64,000 bases of DNA from Flavobacterium sp. 102 (GTDB lineage Bacteria > Bacteroidota > Bacteroidia > Flavobacteriales > Flavobacteriaceae). A model generated the notes under the pieces. The model had not been told where the DNA came from, searched no databases, and worked only from the letters and a program-made list of their open reading frames with translations. The position numbers and the translations under genes were made by a program. Shown one piece after another: positions 63,024 through 64,000 of the stretch. Numbering within the stretch: position 1 is the first letter of the stretch; each line of letters opens with the position of its first letter. The stretch lies in contig NZ_RBKX01000001.1 in NCBI RefSeq assembly GCF_003634615.1, positions 186,001-250,000 of the forward strand, read 5' to 3'.

Positions 63024-64000
63024 TTACAACTCAAACTCTTGCCCCATCATGGGAACCGAACAGTCGAAACCGTATTTTTCGTGTATTTTGATGCGCAATT
63101 CATCTGCAGGTTCATTTTCTCCATGAACTAAAAACACTTTTTTTGGTTTGTTTTTTAATTCCGAAAGCCAATTCAATAAATCAGTTTGGTCTCCGTGAGC
63201 CGACAAACCTTCTATCTCTATAATCTTCGCCAAAACCGAATAATATTTACCATAAATTTTAATATCAGTTGCGCCTTCGAGTAGTTTTCTTCCTCTGGTT
63301 CCTTCGGCTTGATAACCAACAATAATTACGGTAGTTTCGGGCAAGCCAATATAATGCTCTAGATAACTTAATACTCTTCCTCCGGTTATCATTCCGCTGG
63401 CGGCAATAATCACTTTAGGTTGTTTGTCAAAAATAGTGACGATGGTTTCCTGATAGTCCGAATTCATAGTAAACATTTTACACATGTCTACACATTCCTG
63501 TTCGGATAATTTGTGCCATTTTCGGTTATCCATAAAAACTTCCAAAACACTGATGCCCATTGGCGTGTCAATCACATAAGGAATATCGGGAATTCTGTCT
63601 TCTTTTTTCAGTTGCCAAAGCAGATACATCAAAGTCTGCGCGCGTTCAACCGCAAAACTCGGAATAATGACAGTTCCGTTATTTTGAACGGTATTGTTGA
63701 TGTAGGTTTCCAACAGCAATTTGACATCTTCTTCAGGATGAATTCGATTGCCATAAGTACTCTCTAAAAACACATAATCTGCTCGTTTTGGTTTCAGTGG
63801 CGCATACATCAACACGTCGTCATCACGACCAATATCACCGGAAAAAACTAAAGTTTTATTTTCCAATGTCAATTCGATGGAACAAGCGCCAATGATATGT
63901 CCTGCATTGGTAAACTTAGCCGAAATTTCCGCATCCAAAGCCACTACTTCATTCGGTTTTATGACTCGGAACAACGGAAATACTTTTTCGGTTTGGGCCA
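63024..64000 (-). CDS. MBL-fold/beta-CASP RNA-processing nuclease, C-terminal part
   Basis: The gene runs off the right edge; its frame is open to 64000 (AQTEKVFPLFRVI). Visible motifs are LVFSGDIGRDDD, YVFLESTYGNR, VIIPSFAVERAQ, VIIAASGMITGGR and the RMMBL-type SAHGDQTDL with VHGE. These are the later motifs of metallo-beta-lactamase RNases of the beta-CASP group (CPSF-73/RNase J-like, MBL fold metallohydrolase with RNA-specificity domain). The Zn-binding HxHxDH motif would lie beyond the window. Confidence 0.9.
   Translation of the reverse strand, partial: AQTEKVFPLFRVIKPNEVVALDAEISAKFTNAGHIIGACSIELTLENKTLVFSGDIGRDDDVLMYAPLKPKRADYVFLESTYGNRIHPEEDVKLLLETYINNTVQNNGTVIIPSFAVERAQTLMYLLWQLKKEDRIPDIPYVIDTPMGISVLEVFMDNRKWHKLSEQECVDMCKMFTMNSDYQETIVTIFDKQPKVIIAASGMITGGRVLSYLEHYIGLPETTVIIVGYQAEGTRGRKLLEGATDIKIYGKYYSVLAKIIEIEGLSAHGDQTDLLNWLSELKNKPKKVFLVHGENEPADELRIKIHEKYGFDCSVPMMGQEFEL

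Overview
The window is AT-rich chromosomal DNA from a gliding member of the Flavobacteriaceae, most likely a Flavobacterium. The main reasons are the complete gldK-gldL-gldM-gldN set of the type IX secretion system (T9SS), a T9SS type-B adhesin with a PorP/SprF partner, HYC_CC_PP, DUF983, LptE and App1-like genes of flavobacterial type, and promoters of the Bacteroidota form TTG-N19-TAnnTTTG.

The left flank (1-3250) carries the start of an outer-membrane receptor, der, a small membrane protein, era and the initiator tRNA gene. A 28 kb genomic island (about 3278-31294) is integrated in that tRNA. The 49-bp 3' end of the tRNA region recurs exactly at 31246-31294, a tyrosine integrase starts just after the intact tRNA, and the tRNA's own terminator now lies beyond the far repeat. 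No relaxase or conjugation genes were found.

The island, from left to right, holds: the integrase; three small secreted genes including a DNase I-fold hydrolase; a kinase / PP2C phosphatase / von Willebrand A operon (TerY-P-like triad) with a DUF805 protein and a gene split at an A7 slippery run; a three-gene periplasmic operon with a CsgG-like protein; an orphan HsdR_N-type nuclease; a 2305-residue T9SS adhesin coupled to its PorP/SprF partner; an HTH regulator whose promoter/operator is shared with the kinase operon; a two-component system with a small proline-rich lipoprotein; a tandem locus of tiny genes preceded by arrays of 10-11-bp repeats; an IS1-family element; and a zeta-type toxin with a 48-residue partner. 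The likely common theme is surface/envelope sensing plus defence or stress response, but that is inference.

The right flank (31295-64000) is ordinary core genome: KTSC/J-domain protein, LRR protein, DUF1761, an acyltransferase, lipid kinase and App1-like phosphatase, an ABC-F ATPase, DUF983, an FAD oxidoreductase, gldKLMN, an arginase-fold protein that has lost metal ligands, topA, miaB, a sigma-54 activator, lptE, secG, groES-groEL, a large secreted protein, DedA, and a probable copper cluster (DUF2490, HMA protein, TonB receptor, HYC_CC_PP). The window ends inside a beta-CASP MBL-fold gene. Short interspersed repeats of types seen across flavobacterial genomes occur at 36551, 39130 and 49139.
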